The notes under the pieces: model-generated
What the model saw: the letters and a program-made list of their open reading frames with translations, nothing else
Databases searched by the model: none
What the model was told of the DNA's origin: nothing
Position numbers and translations under genes: made by a program
Assembly: GCA_030704615.1 (NCBI GenBank)
Contig: JAKLZA010000177.1
Coordinates: 1 to 27,000, forward strand
Origin: Takakia lepidozioides
Taxonomy: Eukaryota; Streptophyta; Takakiopsida; Takakiales; Takakiaceae
DNA: 27,000 nt
Direction: 5' to 3'
Part shown: piece after piece, positions 1-10,231 of the stretch
Position numbering within the stretch: position 1 is the stretch's first letter
Layout of the letters: the number at the start of each line of letters is the position of its first letter

Positions 1-157
1 CATTCTTGCATCCTTCTGATGCATCGACCGCAGCCTTTGGGTTACTCCTAAACTTGTTGACCTCAATTTTTTTGTGGTGGATCCCCTTTCCAGAATTGCG
101 GGCTATCAAATCGGGGATTCCGTTGTGAATCGAAAGTTTTGGTCAGCGTAGGAAAAC

Positions 158-3100
158 ATGTCCAAGGACAGAGATAGACTAGCACGATTTCATTCCAATG
201 CAGGTAGTCTTCCAATGACTGCCACTGCAGACGACGATGGGTTTGCAGTTGTTCATGAGGTTGAGCTGGTTACAGTGTTCCCACTGGAATTGGGTTCTCT
301 GCTTGTTCAAAGGAGGTGTATGACGAGGATGGGAATTTGATTCTGGACATTTGGAGAAACCATTGGTTGGCGAGTGTGGAAGGAAGTGGAGAGTCCTTCC
401 AGGCACATACCGTGTCCTTGGAAAAGAGAGAAGACAATCAGCAGGATCACTCATTACCCCTGGAACTGCAGCATCGGTCGTGCAGCAGAAGGGCACAGTT
501 CATGTGAAAAAAGAGGTGAGCACATCCACTACATTCGTGACTCTTTCAGACTCGTCCTCGGAGGATGTTTCTGAGATTCCTCCGCCAGTGCAGACTCCAT
601 TCTTGGATGAATCCAATTGCAAGAGATAACGAGTGTCATTCCAAAATTGAAAGCCCTCGCAGGGGTGCCTGGGTGCAAGAGCGAGTTGCGTTTTGTTGAT
701 TGGGAGTCCCTTCGTGTGCATCGGGTTCAATACGTGCCAGCAGAGTTTGATGGGGACATCTTGTTTGAGCTCAACCCTCCCACGTCTTCCAATGGACTGG
801 CTGGGCTTCTGCAGGGCATGGACAAGAAACATGACGGACACCCTTGGTGCAAGACAAAAACGTCGAACATCCACAACGACATTGGATTGAAATCGGTTTG
901 CGTTGGGCATTGCAAGTGCCTGAATATAACTTGCCCTCGCCTGAGAACAACGCTCAACCAACGAGAGTGAGTGGGAAGGTGTGCCATTGAATCCTTTCAC
1001 CCCAGGACTTGCCCCTCCCAAGACCAATACTTTTGTGTGCAGGTTCTGCAAACTTTCCCCGTCCTGTGTTCCTATGTGCCACGCTCGTATGTACCAGGTG
1101 GCACACCGGTGCAAAACAATGACTCGTGCCTGCATTCATATGGGTGCACACGAGCATCCTGTGTCCAAAGGAAGTTGCAGGGATAGCGTGGACATCGCTA
1201 GAAATATGCTGAAGCAGGAGTTCCACAATGCCCCTTCTGCAACACCTTCTGCTATAGCGCTTGCAGCTAGCAAGGCTTTCCTGAAAAAACACATATTGGG
1301 TGAAGGGGATTCGACACAGCCAATGCTGGATGCAGATTCGCTTGATGCAGTGATGGACCATTTCTCCGTGTTGAGCTCTCCCAATATTCGGAACCAGGTG
1401 AATGCACTCAGAGTCGGCACAGGCAATGCTGGATTCATGGACAACATTATGGACCTCAAACGGAGAAGTCGCTATGAATTCATTCAAAACAGTATCTTCC
1501 CTGGCCAGGGCTCATCCAAGGTTTATTTGTTCAAGATGTCCGCAGTGGGCGAAGGCAGTGGTGTTAGCATTGTCCGCCGAATGCAACCTGGAGGAGATTT
1601 GGCTAAATGTTGGTTGATGTTTGATCACTGCAAACGGTGAAGGGTTGGACAACCATGGCGTGTCATGTGTATGATCCAGCGTACCAACGTGTGCTCTCAA
1701 TAGCAATTTGTGATATGCAGTCGGAGGACACTGAATCCAGATGCTCATGTGGAATTCGCTCCTGGCCGTCATGCAGCGCAAAGAATACAGAAGACAAATT
1801 TTGCGGGCTTCATGGCTGATAGTGCACAGGCAAATTTCAATGCAGTGTGCGCGTGTTTGGTTCGGGGGATCCTAAGGTCCCAATGGAAAATAGGGAGCGC
1901 ACATGCCTCTTCCATTGGAGTCAATCTCTGGCACGTCATACAAAGCGCTGCATTCGCCCTGACCTTCAGTTGGAGCACAGAAGGCTCTGTCTCAAGTACA
2001 AAAATGCCAAATCAATGGGAGAAGCTGAGAGCACTTACCAAGCAATCGGGCTTGGTGGTTCTCCTCTGGTGCTCCTACTGGTATCCACCTGAAGGAGTTG
2101 GAGGACTGGTTGGTTTTCTGGCACTTCAGATACAGACAGTGGGGAGCTTTCATGACGACGGTAAGCCTCTCGAATCCCAAAATCAGAAATTTTGCAACAT
2201 GCCTCTTCATTTGGGGTTCTTGGATTGTCGCTTGAAGAACCTCTTCCATTTCCTTTCCTTCCTCACATTTCCATGCAATGCCTCGTGCAGGAAATGTCCT
2301 TGGAGGACTTGGCCGACATGCCATCCTGTAATTTGGCGGAGACTGTTCATAACGCCTGGATGCAGCAATCTACCAAAGCAGGTCGTGACTTGTATGTGGC
2401 CACTGCTGATGACATGGTGCGGGCACTCACACAACAAACCAGGTACCGCAATTTTCTGATGGGACGGGGTGGAGGCAAGGGCCCCGGTTCGACTTTGTTG
2501 ATGCTAAGGGCTGCGAGTAGGTCTGGAGACCCATCCAAGATGGCCAAAGCTCTGAACAGGTGCACTGAAGGCTCCCCATTGCAATCCAGGCTCCCTCATT
2601 TGGAAGGCGAGGAAAGATTTGGATCATGCAAAAGGAAATTGAACACTCTTCCAGGTTCAGATGGAGATTCCATCGCCCAGACAGGGTCAACTTCTCTGTG
2701 CCAAAGGTGTCTCCAGTGCAGACTAAGTCCTGTGCCGGCCCCTTCCCAGGTGGGTCTCCTCCTGTGGAGCGGTGCAGAACATGCAAGCACAGCAGCAAGA
2801 ATCCCATTGGAGGAGGTGGTGGCCATGGTGCAGGAATCTGATTGCATTGATAGTGAGTGGCATATAGAACGCACCCACCAGGATCTAGAGTTGCTTGCAT
2901 GGCAATTCGGACCCCCTCTTTCAAGAAATGCAAATCAAAAATATGCAAAGGCTCCAGGGGGACTCCAGCTCCAACATTCACAGGGTTGTTCCGACCTTAT
3001 CATAGTGGGAGTCAAAGGACCACAAGTTCTGGTTCTGCCCAGACGATATGGCACGATGCGTCAAGGGAACAGTTCGTCCTTCGGTGATAATGAAACCCCC

Positions 3101-3590
3101 TCCCCCGCGCAATTTGGCCTGTGAAACTTGGGACGTCGCTGTCAACAACCGAATAAGCATGCTGGAGGAGGAGGGTTTTGCACGATCCCGAGTGGTGCCC
3201 TTGTGCACTGTCGGCACAGATGTGCCACAAGCTCCGGCAATGCCTCCACCCGGTGCGACTCCCTCCCAACAAAAGAGATGGAAAAACAGTGCGCCGTGTC
3301 GCTTCGGGTGCAGATCACGAATGCAAGATGGAATCGGCTAGAATTTTGCAGGCTCGGGTGGCTCGTATCACCGAAGTCCCTGCCCTGGGGTATGGACGTT
3401 ATTACACAGTGTTGTCTATTGGCTCAGTTCTTCATGGCAAAGAATATCAGGTTACCGTGGGAATTTCCCTACTTGCACTTGTCCGGATTTTGTAACGGAT
3501 GCGTGAGGGCGCTCTCGGCATGAGAGGGAAGTGGGTCCCCTGCAAGCATCAATATTACATATACCTTGTAATTATTGTTGGACGGTAAGA
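158..3590 (+). pseudogene. MULE-like transposase gene, frameshifted, with SWIM finger
   Basis: Coding pieces in all three plus frames line up as one degraded protein. In order: an N-terminal part (VYDEDGNLILDIW near 316); a Ser-rich acidic linker (about 500-610); a Cys/His-rich region (HPWCKT near 840, VCVGHCKC near 900, FVCRFCK near 1040); a long open stretch at 981-1640 ending at MFDHCKR; the DDE-like core (GFMADSAQANFNAV near 1805, then a CLFHW motif near 1905 like the C..H motif of MULE transposases); a conserved C-terminal part (LAETVHNAW, LYVATADD, 2330-2420); and a split SWIM zinc finger (CTC near 3475, CKH near 3545). Frame changes occur near 310, 965, 1637, 1745, 1790 and 1850. An intron with GT and AG ends probably spans about 2160-2290. 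The family assignment is from memory of plant MULE-like proteins. The copy looks dead. I did not find its terminal inverted repeats. Confidence 0.6.
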
Positions 3591-4004
3591 GGTAAGAGAG
3601 ACCAATTCATTCACAAGCCACACTAGGCTACGAGAAGTCATCACCCTTCGGCAGCGAGACACCTCACGTAGGGCTCAGCCAAATTCTCTTTGAACACATA
3701 CGAGCCATGCCCACTTCCCATACTGGTTTCAAGGTTACCGTGTGAAGACTTTGCATTTAGGACAAACACATACATTTCGTTCACGGAACCAGGGAAATGC
3801 ACATGCCATTCATTGTAAGCGTCTATATGTGAATGAAATAGAGTGTGTCAATCATTCTGAGCTCTATTCTGCCATATTTTCATATTACTCTTTTTGGCAG
3901 GCATTGTAGACATGGTGCATGGTGCCCCCCTTGTTTGTCCACGGTAATAGGCCCTCTTCTTGAAATCCTCGCCTATAGGACCTGCTCTCCAGCAAATTTG
4001 TGCT
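3591..4004. other. Intergenic stretch without recognised features
   Basis: No convincing coding region, RNA gene or repeat is visible between the end of the MULE-like pseudogene and the hairpin cluster. A CACTA pentamer occurs at 3621 but lacks the longer terminus sequence. Confidence 0.4.
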
Positions 4005-4092
4005 GCTCACGCTTAAGAAGCGTGAGCTCAGCTCACGCTTTGCAGCTACAACGTGAGCTCAGCTCCCAGGCTCAAGGGGCTGGGCTCACGCC
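4005..4092. repeat. Cluster of inverted repeats of the GCTCACG/CGTGAGC motif
   Basis: GCTCACGCTT (4005-4014) is followed after 3 bases by its exact reverse complement (4018-4027). That arm is followed after TCA by another exact reverse complement (4031-4040). Further CGTGAGC and GCTCACG copies lie near 4052 and 4083. The result is a chain of mutually exclusive hairpins about 25 bp outside the CACTA terminus. Such clusters resemble subterminal transposase-binding repeats of DNA transposons, but their owner is unclear. Confidence 0.7.
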
Positions 4093-4117
4093 GTAGCTAC
4101 GTTGTACAGTAAGAAAG

Positions 4118-4142
4118 CACTACAAATGAGCACTTGTAGTGG
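4118..4142. repeat. Left terminus of the CACTA element
   Basis: CACTACAA at 4118-4125 matches the conserved CACTA family terminus. An inverted copy (CACTTGTAGTG) follows at 4131-4141. The region to 4581 then holds no recognised gene and is taken as the left subterminal region plus the 3' flank of the TnpA-like gene. Confidence 0.6.
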
Positions 4143-4581
4143 TTTGTGTGAGTTTCCAACTGACCTGCATTCTAAGCTGAAAATATGGTTCTGATGCATT
4201 CTACTGGTTTTAGTGGTTCACCCATATGCAGGGGGAATTGAGAAGCAATGATACTGGGCGAGACTCAGAACACAGACCACGATGCATGCACAACATCACG
4301 CTAATGAACCAAATAGACGAGGCAACAGGGAGACAAAGACCATCACACATACACATAGAAGGTGGACGGACACGACGACAAGTCAGGAAATGTGATATTA
4401 CATTCAAATTAGAGACCGTCACGGCACACCTGCATATGAGCAAGACTAAATGCCAACATACATGGTTGCCGGACATCACTTAAACTGTCATGGCCCAAAT
4501 GTTCAAAACTGGTAACGTGAGTATCATACACACTTCTATGAGTATCATTACACACCCAACAGGGACTACAAACATGAAATG

Positions 4582-7500
4582 TCACTTGATACTTTCACCT
4601 TTCCTCATACTCTTCTCTGGCCACAGAGTCACCGTGCCTTTCACGTGCGCTAGTGTGGTCTGGGGGGGGGCATCGTCCACATTTGGGCAAGGCAATGTAA
4701 CACTTGGAAGCATGATCTCGTGGACTTTCACCTTGTACCACCCGGATCGAATGTCCTTGCAGTGGAACTTGTCAACCCCGGCTATTCCCACCACTTCCGC
4801 CTTGGCGGACCGCTTGTCATGGGGGTTCAGGAGAAACACAGGATCTGATATCTGCAGACACCAACATCAGGGTCCACTCAGCAACAAACATAGCAATGAC
4901 AGGGTGAAAGTCAAGCGCAGCTGGGCATGGAAACGATCTTGGTTGCCACAATACTGAATCAGCAGCCAAATTCACGGTGTACCAACGTACCTTGAAGCGA
5001 AGCTCGTCGCTGAGGGTGGCAACTGAGGAAAGCTGCCCACGTGTCTTCAACTGCAGCAGCAAAAAGAGGTTTAGTCAGACGGATAAGAATAACATGAACT
5101 CTGGTGGTTGCAATGGTATAAACACACCTCCACGGAGCAAGCTAACAAACACCCTGCTCAGACCCTAGCACTACAACTTCCTGGCAAAAATAACCCTACT
5201 AAAAACCAGCCAGGCAAAGCAAGGAGCCATGAATGCATGCCTGGGGAACCACGTCCTGCTGCGATGATGGTGCCGGGGACAGCCCACTCCTCTTGCTCAC
5301 CTGCAATGAATACACATTGCAACGCTTCAGGAAGTGTATCCATAAAGGAAACCAACCAAGTAAGTTTGCGGAGAGGGGCTGGGAACAACCATACCTTGGG
5401 CGCTGCCTCCTCATGCCGGGGGGGGAATCCGGAATGCTGCCGCCGTAGCACTATGGTCGTAGGCGCAGGACCCACCTTCTTCACATTCGACCCCACTGCC
5501 ACTCCCTGTACATGTGGTCCCTGCAAAACATATAGTGCCAGCCTTGCGTGAGAGGGCATCCGGGGGGAACAAAACAAACATGGACTTTGGCTTCGATGTC
5601 ATGTTGCAAACAGTAAGGTTAGTTTCACCTGCATGGGCGCAGAAGTACTTCCCCCAACGACCCCATCCTCTCCCACATTCAAGCTGCCAGTCGGGGTCAG
5701 CTTCCGCGTGCTTGTGAAGACACGCACATCCTTGGAGCAAAACAAATCTTGGCAGTAGGGCCAGACTGTTTCTAAAAGGTAGTCTGAATCGGGCCCCTCA
5801 CTGACATTGCCAGTGACATCAAACGACAATGGATGGACCATGTTCAAAGGGGAGTTCCCCCTCCCCTTGTGTGGTGAATCATCCACTAGGAGGGTGTTGG
5901 ATTCGTTAAATCCAGAAAATTCCGACCACACCCTCGACAGTCTCTTCTGTAAGTTCTGTACGGCAGGCCCTTTTGTGGGGTGTGGCTCTGTCAAGGGGTC
6001 ACACTCCTCTTGTGACCACACAAAGAGGGGAGAACCCTTGACCCCCTGCATGACCACTTTGAAGATGTCTGCAACATTCCCCTTGGAAGCACAGGACCAT
6101 ATCCCAACGTAGAAATACCGGAAGAGAAGGTTTAAAAACTCGCAGACCTGGGGCCTTGGGAAAACATACTTGTTGGTGGTCAACACCCATGGCCAATGAC
6201 GCCTCGGGTTGGGCTGAAAGTTAGGAATAGAGTGGCACAGGATCCCGTTCAGGTCTAGAACAATTAGTTTCGACTTTTCTATGAAAGGAGCTTTTGAAGG
6301 GGTGTCACGGGGTCTCACCTCAGTGGGTTGGGAGACAACAGTCACCCCGGAGGGCAAAGTTTCGGTCCCCCTGCAGCCTGGACCAGGCAAACTACCACCC
6401 TCTCCCCCTACAGCTTCCCCTTTTCCCCCATCATGAGCAATGACCCCCCCATCGTCCATGTCATCCCCACCAACTTGCTGGACCTCTCCCTCTTCAACGA
6501 GTGGACCCTGCCCCCCACTGTGAATATCATCAACAACAGCCCGGACCTCTGTCACATCCCTACCCACTACAATTACTTCCTCCTTGTCAGGTACAATGGT
6601 CGCAGCAGGGGGGTCTTCCATAATGCCACCCGTCACACCCCCTTTTTGCCCCATCATGAGTTCCACTATCTTCTTCAGTTGTGCTTCCATTCCCCTCTCC
6701 CGCTCCGCAGAGAGAGCCGCAAGCCTCTCCAGGGCCCCGATGCGGGCTGCCATTGAGTTCCCCGCTCCCTACGCATACAAACACCCACCCGTACTGTTAA
6801 AAACCAGAAGAAGAGGCCGAATGTGCAGGATTTCAGGCATTCGGAGATGGCTAGGTTTGGCATAACACCCCTCGTGTACCATGCGTGGGGGCCCCACATA
6901 CCCACCAAATCTTAGTACAACAACAGATTCATGAATGGAAACCGGACTTCAAAACATACCTGGCTCAAAACAGACTCTGATGGGGTGCCAGTCGCAGCGT
7001 TCTTGCACTCCGCCCCGAGCTCGGACAGTGACGGGCTCCGCGCTTTGCGTCTTTTCTGTATTTGCCCATCCACACACTGTCAGTACAAAATGCCAGGAGC
7101 ATATGGACAAAGCACTGCCCTGCATATCACATAACAACTAATTCTGCACAAGCAATAAAACCCACTCGTGGGTGTCTCTTCCATCAGAACATGCCACAAC
7201 GTAAGAGCAATGAGAAGGGGGTGAGGGAGATTACCAAACGGGCTGCTTGGCCTGCAACTCCTGCCCGGCCCCAACGCGAGGGGTTCGTGACACAAGCACG
7301 CGCTTGCTTCATCCCTTCAGCCTTTGCAAGTCCACGAGGGGACTCCCAGTAGGCAACAAGCTTATCCCAATAGGCGGGTTCAGTGTTCATTGGCCTCACA
7401 CCAGTCTTCGCCCATTTATCTTTCAGTTTTGCTCTTTCTCCTTTCATTATCTTCCCACATTGCTTCACTATAAAATCACGATTGGCAGGGATAGGTGTGT

Positions 7501-10167
7501 ACTCGTACATTCCATTTATGCCCTCTATTACTGTTGACATGGCACTCTGGGACTGCTGGTCAATGTCTTGTACGCTTGAGTCAAGGTAACGCAATGCCAG
7601 GCCACGCAAATCACGCTGCCAGTGTTCCTTACCTTCGCAGCCAGCATTGATGACTCCATTTCCATGCACCTCCACCTTGTGGCGCTTTAGCCCTGCAGCC
7701 ACCCTTCCCTCTCCATCTCCTTCCCATTGTTTCATGGCATGACGTCGTTCCTTCCTCAGCTCTGATGTCCGTTTCCTGCCCCCATGCTCTGGAGCAGCGC
7801 CGTCATACGTTGTGGGGGGTGACTGATGTGTGCCGGAGGGGGGAGGGCCGTATGGAGATGTGGGAGGCCCCCATTGTGACGTGGCAACATCAGGAAGCCA
7901 GCGCCACGACCCCGAAGCAGGGGGGGCTCCCCATGGTGCACTCTGTTGTGGAGACCATCCGGCAGGGGGTGGGTGCCAAGGTTGGTGTTGGTTGGCATTG
8001 TGTGGTGGCTGTGAGTGCTTTGCTGCAGCTTCACTCCCCTTCCGCTGCCAAAAACATCCCACACACAAGGTGCATCAGCTGTAGTCCTACTGAACACAAC
8101 GTCACCAGAGCACAAACCATCCCACAACCACAACTATGGATTGGCTGACCTCAAACCCACTCCCCTGCAGCGCAAGTGCCAAAAACTGAAAAGGAGAGGG
8201 ACAGAATGTCCTCATAACATGTAAGCCCATTCATTGGTGAAGAAACAGAATGTGGGCGGGTTCACATCAGTACCACATGAAACTTACCAGGAAACAGAAC
8301 ATCCATCCGGGTTTTGCACATATCCAGTGGACATCTATTCACACAATCAGCAAATGGCTGTATGGCGGAGCCCAGCAACGGAGCCCCAAAAGGCCTAAAG
8401 ACTCTCAATGTTGGTAAACACAGGTGCAGACACAATTCAATTGAAAGGATATTGCAGACCTAGCCTCGTTGGAGTTATCAACGCATATAGCAAATGCGTA
8501 CTCCAACGCAGGTGCAATGACGTGACAAAGCAACATTTCCTTGACCTAAAAACTAGTCCCTCTGCACACAGTGGTAGACCTGAAGGTTTTTCCACGATGT
8601 CCTCCCCCATGACACAAATTGAAAACATGTTCAGGGATGTTTTCTGCCTAACTTCATTTTCTGCCCAATCAGATCTCCTCTACGCTGATGATGTTGCCCT
8701 TTTGGCACAATCCCCGGTCTTTCTGCAACGCCATATCAAAATTTTGGAACAGTTCTGCAAAGACTATGGGATGCAAGTCAATCTTAGCAAGACCAAGATC
8801 ATGGTCTTCAATGGCCAGGCTGATCGTAGATTCATCTTCAACCAGCAGGAAATTGAGATTGTCAAATCATACCGGTACCTAGGTCTGGTTATCCACTCCC
8901 CCAAGTTTCACTTTGCAGCCACTGCCTTGGACAGATTGACTAAAGGTAAGGCGGCCTCCGTCCGCCTTCACGCCAAATGCAAGCAAATACATCTGCGGCA
9001 TCCCCCGACCAAAAAGTGGTTGTTTGACACCGTCGTCAGCCCTGCTACCATCAATGGTTGTGAGTTCTGGGCACCTGGTGTCCCTGTCTCCTGGTGGGAA
9101 AAGAATTTGGAACCATTACAGTCATCTTTTCTCCAAGCAATGCTTGGCGCCAGGAGCACAACTCCATCTCAGATCCTAGGTGCAGAGTTCGCATGTGTAC
9201 CATTGCAATCCGAGGCACAGTTCAGGCTTACAATCTTTCTCCATAGATTGCAGGCCCTTCCACCCAAAGGGCTAGTGGCAAGGGCCCTCACAACATCTAT
9301 GAGGCTCAAAGCTGCAGGTTTCGGGAACTCCTGGTATGCTCGAGTGGACAGTTTATTGAAACGTAACGGACTTTCTACTGCTTTCCTATTACCAATGAAC
9401 CCACATGAGGTGGACATCACATCCAGACATGACCGCAACAGACTCATTCGGAGAGAGCTTATGGAATTACATGTCAAGAGAACTTGGATGCTACCCAATC
9501 TCACAACAAAGCTCCACTTCTATCGAGAGACATTCTTGGTGCTCCGCGATGATAGAATCTTCAGACCAAATTACCTTTCAGCACCCTTACCTCCTTCCCT
9601 CTTGAGGGCATTGGGGCGGTTCAGGGTGGGTTCCCACAACCTACGGATAGAGACTGGCAGATGGGAAAACCTGCAACGGGAGGACCGCCTATGTCCAGCT
9701 TGCATAGGGCGCAGCAAGGAAATTGAAACTGAAGAACACTTCTTCTTCTACTGCCCTGTATACTACGACATCCGTTTGAACAACTTTGTGGATATGTGCA
9801 TCCCAGTTTCAGTTTCAGGAGAACTCAACGCCCAGAAAACAAGAACACAAGTAGGGGTAGAACTCACCTCATGCGCAGCGGTTTTGTGCCGTTTGCGCAC
9901 CTTTTGGAGAGACTCTGCAGATGGAGGTGCAATTTCCTCCGAACTGTCCTCCACCTCATCGTCGTCGCCCATGCTATACTCGCTTGTGTCAAAATCCGAA
10001 CTCGAAGACCGCCCACCGCTCTGCCTTCCCTCTCGCACCGACGCCATCTGTACCGGATTCAGTCGAGCCAGGCGGGGGCTCCTTCGCACCGCGGGGCTGG
10101 AATGTGCAGAAGTGGGAGGAGGTGATGCTGCCTCGGCGGTCGAGCGCTTCTTACTAGGCGTGGACAT
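4582..10167 (-). CDS. CACTA TnpA-like protein with embedded FCP1-like phosphatase domain (six exons)
   Basis: Inferred exons, in transcript order: 10167-9868, 8044-7235, 6768-5629, 5520-5395, 5050-4991, 4851-4582. All introns have GT-AG ends (for example GAG|GTGAGT, AAG|GTACGT, TTTTGCAG|GG) and every junction is phase 0, giving about 901 residues. Exon 1 is basic/acidic with likely nuclear signals (KKR, RKRHK). Exon 2 has a Pro/Gly/Trp-rich start, then a Transposase_24 (Ptta/En/Spm)-like part (AYWDKLVAYWESP near residue 340). Exon 3 begins with a coiled coil (MAARIGALERLA), runs through a Gly/acidic linker, then an FCP1/SCP-type HAD domain (about residues 536-720) with LDLNG (nucleophile Asp about 542), WSCASKGN and LLVDDSP. 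Exons 5-6 resemble Transposase_23 (AEVVGIAGVDKFH, then KGTVTLWP). TnpA proteins bind subterminal repeats; the phosphatase-like part is an apparent addition. The alternative is an independent phosphatase gene starting at the ATG at 6753. Confidence 0.7.
5629..6768 (-). other. Exon 3: coiled coil plus FCP1-like HAD phosphatase domain
   Basis: This 380-codon open exon holds both the TnpA-type coiled coil and the complete phosphatase-like domain, so the link does not depend on splicing. Motif I is LDLNG near 6255, with Asn where most FCP1/SCP enzymes have the second Asp. The motif II-like WSCAS is near 6094, and the metal-binding motif VDDSP is near 5883. The DLNG form is familiar in a plant HAD subfamily. 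The acceptor precedes GGAGCG at 6768 and the donor is CAG|GTGAAA at 5629/5628. Confidence 0.7.
7235..8044 (-). other. Exon 2: Transposase_24-like (Ptta/En/Spm) region
   Basis: This 270-codon phase-0 exon lies between the acceptor TTTTTGGCAG|CGG and the donor TTTG|GTAATC. It starts with a low-complexity Pro/Gln/Trp/Gly segment, then a basic stretch (GGRKRTSELRKERR). The C-terminal half shows the W-K-Y-W spacing of plant En/Spm TnpA proteins (KLKDKW, YWDKLVAYW, SRWGRAG). Confidence 0.6.
8660..9833 (+). pseudogene. LINE (non-LTR) reverse transcriptase fragment
   Basis: A plus-strand frame open from 8408 to 10210 contains a non-LTR reverse transcriptase C-terminal half. The catalytic LLYADDVALLA motif is near 8675, followed by the FCKDYGMQVNLSKTKIMVF block, the SYRYLGLVI block, and a C-terminal Cys/His element (CPAC then EEHFFFYCP near 9690-9755) typical of LINE ORF2 ends. 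The polymerase fingers and the endonuclease are absent, so it is truncated at its 5' end. No poly-A tail is seen. It lies inside intron 1 of the minus-strand TnpA-like gene, opposite in strand. The part of the frame after about 9850 is only the antisense of TnpA exon 1. Sequence 8408-8660 is not recognisable. Confidence 0.75.
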
Positions 10168-10231
10168 AGACCATGACAAAGATGAAGACGAGCGAGGACA
10201 TAGACCATGACCAAGACAAAGACGAGCGAGG
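10164..10231. repeat. 34-bp tandem duplication at the start codon of the TnpA-like gene
   Basis: Two copies of a 34-bp unit starting ACATAGACCATGAC lie at 10164-10197 and 10198-10231, with about three differences. On the minus strand the inner copy contains the start codon (10167-10165). The outer copy supplies an upstream ATG (10201) in another frame. Confidence 0.75.

Noticed and set aside
5170-5177. CACTACAA as a transposon end
   Set aside because: It lies inside an intron of the TnpA-like gene; the 4118 copy is outside the gene and has an adjacent inverted copy.
5199-5414. Additional exon between exons 4 and 5 of the TnpA-like gene (starting after ATTGCAG near 5300)
   Set aside because: It runs to a stop without a usable donor that keeps the downstream Transposase_23-like exons; direct joining of 5395 to 5050 is phase 0 and simpler.
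9850-10210. C-terminal 120 codons of the plus-strand LINE frame as real LINE protein
   Set aside because: This part is the exact complement of TnpA exon 1, which has a start codon, nuclear-type sequence and a perfect GAG|GTGAGT donor on the minus strand.
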